Below are positions 21,741 through 34,315 of a stretch of DNA of 64,000 nucleotides, in pieces. Each line of letters opens with the position of its first letter. Position 1 is the first letter of the stretch. Under the pieces are notes generated by a model. It worked only from the letters and a program-made list of their open reading frames with translations. It made no database searches and was not told where the DNA came from. Position numbers and translations under genes: made by a program. Source of the DNA: Epiperipatus broadwayi (lineage: Eukaryota > Onychophora > Udeonychophora > Euonychophora > Peripatidae); the NCBI GenBank assembly GCA_028023455.1, contig JAQFVV010006305.1, positions 2,287,001 to 2,351,000 of the forward strand, written 5' to 3'.

Positions 21741-23204
21741 GGCCAATCTTAACAGTGTGTTTGCAACAACTTAAATTAAAAAAGATTTATCTGAAATTTT
21801 TTTTTCTCAACTTTAAAGATAGTTAGTTCTTAAGCATTTAAAAGTCTTAAATTCTTAAAAAAAAAAAACAACTATTGGAATAATTCCATCATTTATTTAG
21901 ATTTTCATTCTTACCAAAATATGTAAATTTCTGCCAATCTTCTCTGTTCTCTCATCTAAAATTAATGTTTTAAATAAAAAAATACCTTGACTGCTGAGGA
22001 AATACTGATTCACTGTGATTGATTAGTTAATATTATTACAAATTGAATAACTTTACATACTTCAATCAGCTACTTGTATCCTGTGGAAAAAAGATTCTTC
22101 TGCAGCCACTTCAGCAATCTCAAAAATCATCTTAATGGATAGATTGTTGCTGCTTAAAAATACTATCAAAGACAATTACTATATTAACATTGCTCAGAAA
22201 ACCCCAGTTCGCCAATAAAGAGAGAAACTGGGAGAAGAAAATCATTATCAATCTATTGCTTCATTAGAAATCCACATATTCTGACAAAAGTTCAAAAACT
22301 ACAAAACCGTATTGCTTACAGCGAATGCCAAATCAGTTCCAACTGAAAAATATATACTCCAAGATACTAAACATCCAGAAAAAGATTAGCCACCTCATAA
22401 ACCAACCCAAACAACTAATTTGAAGCTAATGTAAAATTACCAAAGTTGCTAGATTCATATATTATTCAACCCTATTGAAAACAAAAATGTGTACTAATGC
22501 TAGGAAAATACATTGATCCGCATCTGAGTTATCTGATTACAAAAAACAACAACATATAGTACAACATCATTTTGAAGACATCTAACATGACTTAATTTTA
22601 AATTAACAAATCCATTTAATTCTATAGTCAATGAAACAATTTCATTATCCAAATTATAAGTAGTCTTATTTCACAAGCCATTCACTGAAACTACTACAAC
22701 TAAAGTAAGCTATTTTAATTTTGTTACTCATTTTAATATCATAAACATATTACTATTATCAGTTATTTTACTATTCTGCTGCAAATGCCTAATTATTACA
22801 ACATTTAGTTGCAATGCATCTTATCAAGAATGTTATAATTGATAAAAGTTAAATGAGGTATTCTGTGTTTACAATGTATAATTGTATAAAGTTATGGAAC
22901 AATAATAGTCATTCCATGATAAATATCTGAAAGAAGATTAATATAGATCACTCAATAATAATAACAAAAAGATTACAAAGACTTAATAAATATCATTGTA
23001 CAGCAATATAATGATTAAATAAAATTTAATGGTAATTAATTAAAAATGTTGCTTAAAAAAATTTATTAATTAAAAAAAAATTGTATGTAATATTTTCTAT
23101 ACTTATAAAAAATGTTACTTCACAATCTTTTTAAACATTTCATCAAAACAAAACTATTTCTCATATTTTCACCAAATAAAAATTTGCAGTTTCTTCAATG
23201 TTTA
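21741..23204. other. Intron 2 of NELF-E, nothing recognised
   Basis: AT-rich intronic sequence with poly-A runs. I see no coding or repeat structure here. Confidence 0.3.
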
Positions 23205-23400
23205 CTTTCTTGCATCAAGAGCTGTAATACAGTGGCAATACATTAAAACTTCATAAGTTTATGATCTAGAGTTCAAGTCTCTAGGTCAAATGAAGTTTAA
23301 AATTTTTTCAAGTCACAAGTAAGTTTGGACTTTTCTTTCCGGAAGATATCTCATTGCCAATCCAGCTAATTATTGTAGATGATAGTGTGGATTGCTCAGA
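23205..23400 (+). repeat. tRNA-derived SINE-like sequence
   Basis: The segment reads like a decayed tRNA gene followed by an unrelated tail. There is an A-box-like TAATACAGTGGC, an anticodon-arm-like ACTTCATAAGTT with CAT in the loop, and a B-box-like GAGTTCAAGTCTC at spacing plausible for RNA polymerase III. The acceptor stem does not pair, so it is not a working tRNA. No target duplication was found. Confidence 0.4.
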
Positions 23401-24947
23401 TAATTATAAAAGTATAAAACACAACTATAATATGATGCAGGTTTCATTGCTGATGGAGAAATACCATACTCTTGTAGATCCTATATCCACAATTACTAAT
23501 ATCTTTTATGAAATTTTAGAATACACTTAACATATATACTTACATATATTGATGATATATACAAAATTCTTGTAAATAGAGTGGTATAGAGAAAGTTATC
23601 AAAACTGTCAACATGGGCAGAGAAACTCTGATATTGACATCTCTATAAGATCACACATATATTATTAATTAAGTGAAAATTAAAGAGTATATTCAAGCTA
23701 GAGATAATCTCTAGTTTAATGAATGATTAGTAAAAGTTATTAATATATTTCTATAAAGTGGTTGGTATCAGTGTTGTGGGTGCAGAAAACTGAATCTTGA
23801 CAATTAAACTATAATAATTTGTTCTCTCTGTATATGTACTGAATAATATGTAAGAGATTGTGATCTGGGCCCTGATAAGTCCTGATTCAGCATGAAATGT
23901 GCATCTTGGGAATCATTTATCTTTTTCACATATTTTTGATCCTATGTTTAAAAATATTGTGATAAAATAGATGCTTGAAATACATAAAAATATCTATATG
24001 AAGTCTAGCTTAAAAATAAAAAATAGTGTACATATACTTTAATAAAAAAAAAAAAAATTACAATATGAGCTATATATGTCTTATCACTTGAAAAAAAGAA
24101 ATAAGTTGGGTAATTGAAAAAAAATACATCAAGTATATGAGACAAGTCAGTCTGACTTCTGAGCTGATGGTTATCTTTCATAATTTTTATACAGACTTTA
24201 GAACATTATGCCCAAATTTTCCATTCCTAGATTACTGATATTAAAGCTTATAGAAATTTTTAACAAGTGAACCTGCAACTTATAGCTTATGGTGCTGCAT
24301 AAATATTTATACAATATTAAAAAAAAAAAAAAATTGAAGAATTTAGTTCCTTATAACATTAATTCAAATAAAATATACTCAAGAACATTTAAAAATAATA
24401 AAATTGCATTAATTATTTAATACAGTTTTTAAAAATGTTTGTCTTTCATACATACATAGTGTATCCCAATGTTTAAACTAACATGTATTATGTTGCAAAT
24501 TACTTTAGTTATTCGACACTAAAAATTTAAGGCATTAGCATGTCTGGATCGTGCATTATGACAAGGATGTTTCATACTTTATCCTATGATGGAATAACAC
24601 ACCAACTTAAAATTTTTGTAGATCACTATCAATGCTTTCTCTACCATTATAAAATTTTGAAAATCTCTTGAAATATTCTTGCAAAGCATGACATTATTTA
24701 GCATATTACTTTAAATATTTCAGTAGTAGTTTTGCCCGAATTAAAATAAAATTTAATGTTAGCATTTTGTTCCATATGTAGGCTAAATACCACTGTCCAG
24801 ACATGTTAAATGTCTTAAAATTTTTGTGGTGAATAATAAACTGTGTCATTATATAATACACTGCAGGCAGCTTAATGAGAAAATCAGTGGCCAGTCACCT
24901 TTTTACTGAGACACATTATGTATGCATAAACACATATTACAAAATAC
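23401..24947. other. Intron 2 of NELF-E, nothing recognised
   Basis: AT-rich intronic sequence between the SINE-like element and exon 2. I see no structure worth naming. Confidence 0.3.
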
Positions 24948-25020
24948 CTCGTTTTGTTGGTACATTGGGAGTTGATGGTGTTTCTGGCTTGGGGGTTTTG
25001 AGTTGTTGAAGTAGTTTTTT
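24948..25020 (-). CDS. NELFE: NELF-E coding exon 2
   Basis: This is a 73-nt exon on the minus strand, with acceptor TATATTTTAG and donor GTATTT. It enters in phase 0 directly after the KLKRK of exon 1 and encodes 24 codons plus one base. It begins KKLLQQLKTPKPETP and ends TPNVPTKR. The Lys-rich start continues the conserved basic run of NELF-E (KLKKKKK.L..LK), and the Pro/Lys-rich sequence matches the insect KTPKPEPE segment. The final G completes a Gly codon with exon 3. The exon is locally GC-richer than the flanking introns. The reading is secure because three separate exons join in phase into one recognisable protein start. Confidence 0.85.
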
Positions 25021-25574
25021 CTAAAATATATATACGCATTAAATTTTATTATTAGTTATATGTATCTATACATTTAAATATTACAAAATTTATTTATAAT
25101 TAAAGCAATTAATCACAAATGTAAAAAGCTTACTTTAGTCCCATCAAAGCCAATAAACAGAATACCATTAGTATCATTAAATAATTTTGAAATGAAATTT
25201 AAAAGATAGTAAAAATACCAAATAATACATATTAAATTGAAAGAGAGATTCAACATTGTATTATTATAACTATTAATAATGTAAACCATATTCAACATTG
25301 AGAATTAATTATAAATAAAAAGGACCCTCAGTTATATTAATATACTAACTTAATGAGGTAGTTGTTAAGCATTTTTAAAAAAAAAATGGAATGGAAAATC
25401 AACAATTAATAAAAATCAAAGATTCAAAAATTTAGGTCAAAATATTGAGTCAGAATCTTATTTAAAAATTATAGATCAATGACAAGATCAGGAAAATATT
25501 TTTTCTCCTCACGATGAATTAGAAAGAATGGAACTTTATATAACAGAAGGAAAGATTAACAAAGTTATGTGAAT
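25021..25574. other. Intron 1 of NELF-E, unassigned
   Basis: AT-rich intronic sequence between exon 2 and the RTE insertion. Nothing is recognised here. Confidence 0.3.
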
Positions 25575-27090
25575 CTTCCATATTTTTATCAAGAATTATA
25601 TAGTAATAAAGAACAAGTACCTCCTATATCTATTACATCTTCCGAATTGCCCAGAATTTTAAATGAAGAAGTGAGACATGCAATTAAATGTATGAAGAAA
25701 GGAAAGGCTCCAGGTAATGATGGAATTATAATTGATATATTAAAAGAAGCAGATGAAGAAATAGAAATTTTTTTAGCAAAGTTATATACCAAATGTCTAA
25801 ATGATAAAGATGTGCCGGATGATTGGAAGAATGCAGTAATAATATTAATATTTAAAAAAGGTGATAAAGAAGATATTAGAAATTACAGACCTATCAGCCT
25901 TTTATCAGTTTTATATAAATTTTTTATCAAGATAATTACAACTCGTCTACAGAGAACATTGGATTTCCACCAACCAAAAGAACAAGCTGGATTTAAAAGT
26001 GGTTTTAGTACAGTAGATCATATCCAAGTATTGAGAGAAGTTATAGAAAGGACAAATGAATATGAGTTGTCATTATGTTTTGGATTTGTAGATTATGAAA
26101 AGGCATTTGATTCTATAAACATTTCTTCAGTGATTAAAATATTGGATCATCAAGGTATAGATACAGGATATTGTCATATTTTAAAGAATATTTATAAAAA
26201 TGCAACAGCAACAATTAGATTACATAATGATACTGGGAAAGTCAATATTGAGAAAGGTATAAGACAAGGTGACTCCATATGTCCAAAACTTTTTACAGCA
26301 GTGCTGCAAGAAGTACTTTGTGGATTAAAATGGGAAACTAAAGGAGTGAAAGTAAATGGAGATTATTTAAGTCGTTTAGATTTCGTAGATGATGTAGTTG
26401 TTTTTGCAAATAATGCTTCAGAGCTGCAGGAAATGTTGCAGGAGTTATCAGATGAAAGTAGGACTAAAGATAAATGTTAAAAAGACTAAAGTAATACTTA
26501 ATCGATTTGTTCAAAATATGAAAATAAAGATTGATTATGATGAATTAGAAGTTAACAGTTTCAAATACCTTGGTTGGAGTGCTTTTGGTAAAAATAACTT
26601 GATACTAAAAGGAAATATTCCTATGTGTTTGAAAAGGAAGGTTTTTAACAAATGTGTTTTACAAGTTCTTACTTATGGATCTGAGACTTGGACACTTAAT
26701 AGAAGAGCAATACAGAGACTTCAGACCACTCAAAGAAGTATGGAGAGATGAATGTTGGGAGTAACAAGAAGAGATCGAAAACACAATGTATGGGTAAGAG
26801 AACAAACAGGTGTTACTGACCCTCATTGAAAAAATTAAAAGATTGAAATGAAGTTGGGCTGGACATATTGCTAGAAGAGATGATAATAGATGGACAATTG
26901 AAATTTTAAACTGGATTTCAAGAGATTGTAAAAAACCCAGAAAGAGACCACATGTAAGATGGATGGATGAAATAAGAAAGTGTGCAGGGGTGATGTGGAG
27001 AAGTGAAGCTAAAGATTGGAGAAGATGGATTAAACTTGGAGAGACATTCATCCTGCAGTGGATTGATAATGGTTGATGATGATGATGACT
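25575..27090 (+). pseudogene. RTE-type LINE (copy b), 5'-truncated, RT to 3' end
   Basis: The copy starts inside the linker (FYQELYSNKEQVPP). It then keeps one open frame of ~300 codons through the RT: KAPGNDGI, FKKGDKEDIRNYRPISLL, QAGFKSGFSTVDH, FVDYEKAFDSI, RQGDSICPKLF and LDFVDDVVVF. In the last motif the usual Ala before DD is Val. The frame is lost at about 26470, where 8 bases present in the 53-kb copy are missing. A second lesion removes ~63 bp between two CTTGGT words near 26570. The conserved tail and the GATGATGATGATGA terminus follow. It sits in NELF-E intron 1, antisense to the gene. Confidence 0.9.
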
Positions 27091-28061
27091 AAATTCACTA
27101 GAAGGATTTTATAAATTTTTATTCTGAGCTCAATAAATTCATTTAATCTTTTCTATTCTGCTGATATTTGAATTGAATCACAAATTACCTGGAATAAAAA
27201 CTTCTATTTTATCTCTAACAATATGTATATTTATGTACATATATATTGAAACAATAGATGTTTGCAAGCTGTAAAATTCCATTTTCATTATCTTTATTTT
27301 AAATTAAAAAAACAATAAGTGATAATAATACTATTAATAAAATATAACATTTAATATAATCCTCTTCAAGCATTTTCATCCACTTAATTAAAATTTATTC
27401 AGTAACTTTCTAGAAAGTCTAAATAAATTTCTTTCATAATAAATTTTCATTACAAAAACAATATGAAAACAGGCAAAATTTTAATAAAACAGAACTGATT
27501 AAATGTCTGATTGCTTTAAAAAAATATTAATTTTTGCTATTTTATACTATAAGTTAGAAAAATATATCAAATATTGATAATGTTATTGAAGCAAGTTATG
27601 TGGTGTGCTTAAACATTTATATGAAGATGTAGCTAATCATTCTGCAAAAATTCAAAAGTGCAAGGAACAAACGTTTCAGAAAAATCATAGTATTAGATAA
27701 TTTAAATGTAAGAATTTATGAAAATGTACAATTTTAATTGCAGTTACTATACTAAAGTTTCTGAGTTAATCTGGTGTATGATTTCAAACTCTAAGTGAAA
27801 CAATGGTATTACAAAAAAAAAAAAAAGGGAGGGAAATTGAGATAATTTTAAATACTAGCACTGATAAAAATAAATGGGACTCTATTTGAAAATTCTAAAT
27901 TTAATTTTATCTCTTTAAATAAAAAAAAAACACAAGCAATAGAATACTTTTACTATAGCATATAAACTCAGAACTCGTGTAAACAAAGAACCAATACACT
28001 AGAGAAAGGTTTACAAACATTTCTGTTTAATTAAAATAATTTACCCATCTTCATATTCATA
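27091..28061. other. Intron 1 of NELF-E, unassigned
   Basis: AT-rich sequence with poly-A runs. Nothing is recognised between the two RTE fragments. Confidence 0.3.
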
Positions 28062-28257
28062 TTGTTGAAATCTTAAACTGGATTCCATGAGATTGTAAAA
28101 GATCTAAAAAAAAGATCATGTGAGATGGATGAATAAAATAAGGAAGTGTGCAGGAATGATGTGGGAAAGAGAGGCTAGAGATCAGAGGAGATGGATTGAA
28201 CTTGGAGAGACCTTCATCCTGAAGTGTATTGATAATGGTTGAAAATGAAGATGATAT
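28062..28257 (+). pseudogene. RTE-type LINE (copy d), 3'-terminal fragment
   Basis: About 195 bp match the last part of RTE copies a and b, from TTGAAATCTTAAACTGGATTC through GATGGATTGAACTTGGAGAG to TGATAATGGTTGAAAATGAAG. It is heavily 5'-truncated, as is common for LINE insertions. Confidence 0.8.
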
Positions 28258-28961
28258 AATTATTGTATTGAAATTTTTTTATGATTCCAGCTTATTTATA
28301 GACTTTCTTCACTTTATTATTTGATCTTAAATTGGATGATTATTACAATAATTATGGTTAAATGTGAAAAGAAAAATATTTATGTACATGTATGCTTATA
28401 TAATGTTAATGTTTAATTTTGCTGAAAGTTATGAATACTTTCAAAACCACTATAACACATTACATTCTGGAAAAGAAGAAACTAACATTCATTTATTGTT
28501 AATTTATAATTTTTTTTTTCCTTACAATAATATTATGAAAGTTAAAGATCACATTATACAGTTTTAGAGATTTACCAAGATGGGATTATGCATTTATGAA
28601 TGTAAAATTAACATTTGAAATGAAATGGATGCATTAATACTAATATTTTGAAAAACTCAGTATCAAAATAAAAAAGTGAAAAAATATTTTGTTATAAACA
28701 AGTATATAAAAATTAGAATGGGTGAAAGAATATCAACTCTTAAATAAATAAAATCATAGAAAGGAGATGATGTTTAAATATTTTGTACTGAATAAAAATG
28801 AAAAATTATTATTGATACATTTATCAACTTTTTCTTGTCCTGAAAATCACTCAACTTATACAATGCTTGCATATGCTTACTATTTATTTTAAATATGCAT
28901 GTGTTTCAATTATAAAATTAAAGATTTAAAAAAAAAAAAACAATTAATAAAATGAATGATA

Positions 28962-29204
28962 TCACATGATCACCATTTCTTATGCTAGCACATAACTGTT
29001 ATTAAACATGCAAAACTCTCCATACAGTAGTGCCACTCAGTGCCAACCATAGTAATCAATGGATGTCAGAAGACTTGTGCATAAAATCCCATCCAGTGCC
29101 AATGAGTAGGCACTAGATGGGATTTTATGCACAAGCCTTCTGGCATCCATTGATTACTATGGTTGGTACTGAGTGGAACTACTGCATGAAGAGTTTTGCC
29201 TGTT
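28962..29204 (+). mobile_element. Head-plus-hairpin element C (family 1)
   Basis: The element is flanked by an exact 14-bp duplication, TAAAATGAATGATA, at 28948-28961 and 29205-29218. It begins with an unpaired head of 44 bases (TCACATGATCACC...), and from ACATGCAAAACTC it is one long hairpin. The arms are 29006-29100 and 29109-29204, with an 8-base loop AATGAGTA, and the pairing is near-perfect. The hairpin reaches the very end of the element (…TTTTGCCTGT). Elements H and G share the head and the TAAACA junction. It lies in NELF-E intron 1. Confidence 0.8.
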
Positions 29205-29218
29205 TAAAATGAATGATA

Positions 29219-30128
29219 AATGAAAACTGATACCTTAACTGAATTTTGTAATAATTATAATTAACATTTTATTAGATCAGAGTTATATTTAATTAGTTAT
29301 TGCAATATGGGTAATATTTGAGAACTAAATTTATAATTGTCTTAATATAGCATATCAGATATGTTATTTTTGGAATAAATTTCATCATTAAATTTGTTTT
29401 TGAATATAGCCTCTTTATTGATATTTTCAAAATCTTCAAAGTCTGATTATTCTCATGCAAAGATAAAAAATTATTTGATAAACCATCCCTTGTATAAAGT
29501 AGATTCTTTCTTTCCTCAGTGTCGTGCTATCATTACTTTTCTTCATATTTTTCCTGCTACTATATCAACACTGTACATGAATTTACATTATAGTGTAACA
29601 AAAAATTTACAGACTATAAATATGTATAGCTGTAGTCTATATCCCTATCAAGTTCCCTAGATATCTGATCATACATGAAGAGAAAGATACATGACTTGCC
29701 TGAATGATTTTGTAATTCTAAGTAATTTGAATTGTAAGTCCCTTCAAATTAATACACTGAGCATCACAGCATAAATACTTTATCTTTTAGGTTATAAAAA
29801 TATATTTGATCCCAATGTTTTACTCTTTCATATCTGATGATTGGTAAGTTATGGAACTACACAAAGGTTTACTGACCTTTAGTGAATGAGAGAATTTTTG
29901 CTAATATGAACGAGAGTCTGATAAAATCTATTCTAGTCTTTTCACTTCTCTTTTTAGTTTTAAAAGAATTTTATTTAGGGAGAATATTGGTTTTTTAATA
30001 CATTAACTTCTTAAAGTACATTGACTAAACAGGAGTCTATAATGTCACTACTGGGTTGATAGTGGATGATTTATGAAGATATTAATCCTGGGTATGGAAT
30101 AAATCCTGTGATTTATAGATTGTTGTCA
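29219..30128. other. Intron 1 of NELF-E, unassigned
   Basis: Includes an unsupported 88-codon plus-strand frame at 29394-29660 with no recognisable domain. Nothing else is visible. Confidence 0.3.
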
Positions 30129-30600
30129 TCAGCTATCTGGAAATGTATTGGGCTTTGGAATTTGGAATAGATTCCAGGTTTCTTCAAATAGAAATTTGGA
30201 GGAAAGGGTCATGTCTTTATGCTTGATTTTCTTTAAAAGAGAAATGAATAGACTGTCTGGGTCTGGTGGAGGAGTTGTGAAGACTAATTTGCATCTTACA
30301 TTCCAGATAGAGTGGGTGAAAAATACTGACATTATTATAATTGAAAACTGCTTACTTTGTAAAGATTCTTTTAGTGAGAGGATTCTGTAAATATCAATTT
30401 TTGTATTTTGCAAAATTAAAAGTTTGATACTTCAAAGTCCGGTACATGAGCGAATTACGTGGTCAAACGTATCATCATGCCTCTTGCAGATTGGGCAGGT
30501 AGGGTCAATGTTGTTAAGAAACCTCTTGTGGTGGAGGAACCAGTTGGTATATCATTTTTTGGGAATGTTTTCTGTTTTTAGAAAAATAATGAAACTAAAA
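30129..30600 (-). pseudogene. LINE C-terminal fragment (Tx1/L1-like, zf-RVT type)
   Basis: On the minus strand the right part encodes NWFLHHKRFLNNIDPTCPIC, then KRHDDTFDHVIRSC. This is a C-x2-C-x8-H-x4-C finger of the zf-RVT kind that follows the RT in Tx1/L1-group LINEs. After one stop and a frame change, a 94-codon frame at 30129-30413 continues with FFTHSIWNVRCKLVF, the W-x2-R signature usual downstream of that finger. The rest of the element is missing. It is locally GC-rich and lies in the sense direction of NELF-E intron 1. Assignment to the exact clade is tentative. Confidence 0.6.
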
Positions 30601-31747
30601 AATAAACAAATGTAATCTGCCAATTCATAACGTTTTTAATATATTATTTTCCTTATATTTTAGTTTTAGCAAGAACTTTATTCAAGGAAAAATATATCTA
30701 TAGATACTTCAGTTTAATGGGGAAAAAATATATTTATAGTTATTTCAATTTAAACGAAAAAAAAAAAAAACACAACTAATCAAAGAATATCACAAAAAGT
30801 ATTTTAATAACATTGAGTGAATTATACTATTATTAAAACATTTACAATAAAATAGGAAACAAAATACATCTCACTAGTCACTAGAGGTTTCTTTGAAAAT
30901 AACATATTCTTAAAAAGTATTTAAGATTTAATTATAATTTTGTTTTCTTATTTTTGTTTTAAAATATACTGCATACTAAAAATAGTTACTTTTTTGGTAA
31001 AATATTTTTCAGATAAAATATATTTTGATTAACAATCCTACTTTTGATTTCAGATAATAAAATTGATAAAAGAAAATCTTGCTTTACTGTTTTCTGTATA
31101 AAATCTTGTCAACAGATAATCAGCCTGTGAATATATTAAAATAAGAAAGATTGGTGTGGAAGGTAATAAAAATGTTAAAATCTATTTAGAAAAATTCTAT
31201 CTGAAGAAATTATGTGTACAGAAAGGGTAAAAAGATTTCAAATATATGATGCTAACTAATAATAAGATTTGTTAATTCTATAAATTAAAATCATTATAAA
31301 TTTTTTTAATAGATTAAAGATGATCAATTAACTGTTTAATATTATAAATACAGTGATAATGAATAGTAGCCTTTGAAAATTAACATCTGGAGAAAATAAG
31401 GAAATTCTTCAAATGTTCTCATCCACCATTTTATTATTTTAGTAAGAATTAGAATTTACTTCCGGTAACACTTTTTATTTAATTTTTGAATACACACATA
31501 TTCAAGTATATTTACAACTACAATAACTAAATTAATATGGTAATGACAATAGTGGGTATGAGTTCAATTACATTTACATAATGGTAACTGCAATCATAAG
31601 CTTTTATATATTTGCGTAGAATTATTGTTTATATAATCATTAACATCTAGCTATGGTAGTATTATATATTTATACCTGTGATAAAGAAATGGAGAGAAAA
31701 TAAATATACATGAACTCTTTACCCTCATTTAACACTTTAATAATTTT
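30601..31747. other. Intron 1 of NELF-E, unassigned
   Basis: AT-rich intronic sequence in which I see no coding or repeat structure. Confidence 0.3.
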
Positions 31748-32351
31748 ATGCAATGTGTAAATTCACATTGAAATTTACACAACTATAATCAATTTTTTTT
31801 TATACAATTTTTTTTTATACTTTGATGTGTTAATAAATTATTTTTGTTATTGATAATTCTAGTTGTTTATTTGGTTTATATATATATGATTAAATAATAA
31901 CTTTTAACATACATATGCTAGTTAAAAAAAAATAACCACATCTCTTAAGAACATGTAACTACTGAGTGATATATTGGAGTATTACAGTAAAAATAAATAA
32001 AATACTCAAGGGTGAAGGTACTAATAGAACCAATCATCATTATCTTTCCTGTCATTGAACAAATTAATGTTGGTTGAGTCAAATAGTATTTATAAGCCTA
32101 TTTACTCATTATCAAATATTTATTCTTATGCTAGGCTATCTTTAGTTTCCATTTTCTCAGAGCTGTGGATATTTTTTTTCTTAACTAGCATATGTATGTT
32201 AAAGTTATTATTTAATCACACACACAAACATATATATAAACCAAATAAACAACTAGATTAATCAATAACAAAAATAATTTATTAACATAACAAAGTATAA
32301 AAAAAGTTGATTATAGTTATGTAATTTTCAATGCAAATTTACACCTTGCAT
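31748..32351. mobile_element. Non-autonomous element with ~185-bp inverted repeats
   Basis: The left arm (31748 to ~31940) and right arm (~32165 to 32351) are inverted copies; for example ACATATGCTAGTTAA and TTAACTAGCATATGT face each other. The arms diverge by small indels. The outer ends are ATGCAA...TTGCAT. The ~225-bp centre has no coding content. This is the layout of a MITE with long terminal inverted repeats. I could not define a convincing flanking duplication, so the superfamily is open. Confidence 0.6.
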
Positions 32352-34084
32352 GTTTTTTTATCACATATAAATATATAAAAAAAATCAATTGTATTTTTTT
32401 TATTCTTCCAAAACAGTTAAAATTTTTCTGTCTTTCCTTTTTATTAACTTCACATGTATAGATAAATATAAAATGAAACATAATACATTCTTTAGAATTA
32501 TCTTCATTCAATATTATAAGTTAAATTATAAACAAAAATAAAATATTCTCTTGTAGAATATTTGATTATAATTATTTTTTTTTGTCTTTATAAATTTAAA
32601 GTCCTTTTCACTTTCTGTCAAGAAATAGATTATTCTTCTAACATTTTACTTCTCAGTAGAATTTCACAAATTGCAAATTAACCTTATCCACATATATTCT
32701 TGGTTTAGTATAATACACATTCGATAAATGTAGTTATAGCCATTCAACATCATAGTTATCTTTCCTTTTTTTTTGAAGATTATAACAGTTGGAATTATAA
32801 CTCTTTACAAACTTCAGTTACGTGACGAGGCGGTGTGCTTGGGATATTAAACCAATATATTATTTGATTTTAATTAGCTTCGTATGATAAAAGGTTTCCC
32901 AATATATAAGACATATGAATAACATTTTATAAATGTGTAACTATAATTGGCAGAAAGATAAATTCTTCTTTAGATGGCATATTTGAGTTTCTTTATCCTA
33001 TATTTTTCAAACTAGAAAGCAGTCAGTTCTTTTGGACTGCAGTTTACTGTAGACTTTCTAATTTTGTTCATCAGATTTCTTAATTTTTATTAATAATAAA
33101 AATTTTGTTAATTAATTTTTTTCTTTTTCAAAACGATTTGGGAACTGGTCAAATTAACAATCTCCAAATATTGTATTTATTTAATACTCATTTTATTAAT
33201 GTACATCATATATAAATGTATGCAAGTGCACACACATATGCGTTCTTTAAATTTTGTTATGTAGCATTTAGATTGCTGATTATTATGGTTACAATGTAAA
33301 TATATTTAAAAAAAAGCACAATTCTGCAAATATTTGTAAATTAATAAGACTAATTGATGTAAATGCTATGATTCTATTTTGTCCATTTTATATATCATTT
33401 TTTCATTAAGAAAAAAAACTTTACAAATGAAAACTTTTTTAATAGAGTGATTGGGATATTTATTTCTGAATCAACCAACATTTTAAATTTAAAAATAAAT
33501 TTCAGTAAAGAAAAAAAGAGGGAGGAACTAATCAACAAATTTTTATTTATTATTACTATTTTATATTAAAGAATAAATATATACAGATTGTCTGAATACA
33601 CAATATACATTAAAATTAATCATTATCAACATTTAAAATCTGTTTAAGTTTTCATCAACATATAATGACTAAGACATATGAAATTTATAATAGGAGGTAT
33701 ATTTTTAAATTATTTTTGACTAAATTATAAATCCACTAAGGTTGAGGAACTAAGATTATCACATTAGAAGTATTTCATCTGTATGTGAATAATTATTGGT
33801 AAATTTCAAACAGTATTATTATTATTTTTTGTTACTAATATATTTACCATTTTAGTCTTAAAACTTATTTTTCAAGGGCATCAGTTGATTATAGTTATTT
33901 GATGTTTTCCCAAAGGTTTGTGATGATGGTATGCTTATGTGACAATAACAACAATACAATAAGTCAATCTAGTGTGACTATACATAATGTATGGAAACCA
34001 CTAATCAACTTTGCTCTTAGGAATAAGTGGAGAAATCAGGAGGAATCTCAGAGATAAGTATATGAAATTTCTATGGACTGTTGC
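32352..34084. other. Intron 1 of NELF-E, unassigned
   Basis: AT-rich intronic sequence. Nothing is recognised. Confidence 0.3.
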
Positions 34085-34315
34085 CTTTGGCAGAATGGCT
34101 GTTGGTTAGAGTGTTAACTTAAAAATAAAATACTGAAGAATCTAAGGTTCAGATTCAGATCCCATGCTAGTACTGTCACTGGTCAGGCCAGCAATACTTG
34201 AAGAGGGGAGAATAATATCCCTCGAAACGTGCATATACTAACCTGTTTGATGTGCTATTACTAACAGTTAAATGTATTTGGAATATTTAAATAAAGTTAA
34301 ATTTTTTGAAAGACC
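34085..34315 (+). repeat. tRNA-derived SINE with a CGAAAC-type tail
   Basis: The head has an A-box-like GGCTGTTGGTTAGAGTGTTA and a B-box-like GGTTCAGATTCAGATCCC at tRNA spacing. The body continues with ACTGGTCAGGCCAGC and GAAGAGGGGAGA...TCCCTCGAAACGTGC, a small stem closed by GGGA/TCCC and followed by CGAAAC. The tail is AT-rich with ATAAAGTTAAATTTTT. I have seen similar GAAG-stem-CGAAAC modules in invertebrate SINEs and Penelope termini (recollection). Confidence 0.55.

Noticed and set aside
23205-23290. A functional tRNA-Met gene
   Set aside because: The A and B boxes and a CAT-containing loop are suggestive, but the acceptor and D stems do not pair.
25589-27051. Minus-strand frames at 25589-25792 and 26659-27051
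   Set aside because: They are antisense shadows of RTE copy b. The same holds for the plus-strand frames at 52612-52974, 54606-54881, 55194-55409 and 55333-55566 opposite RTE copy c.
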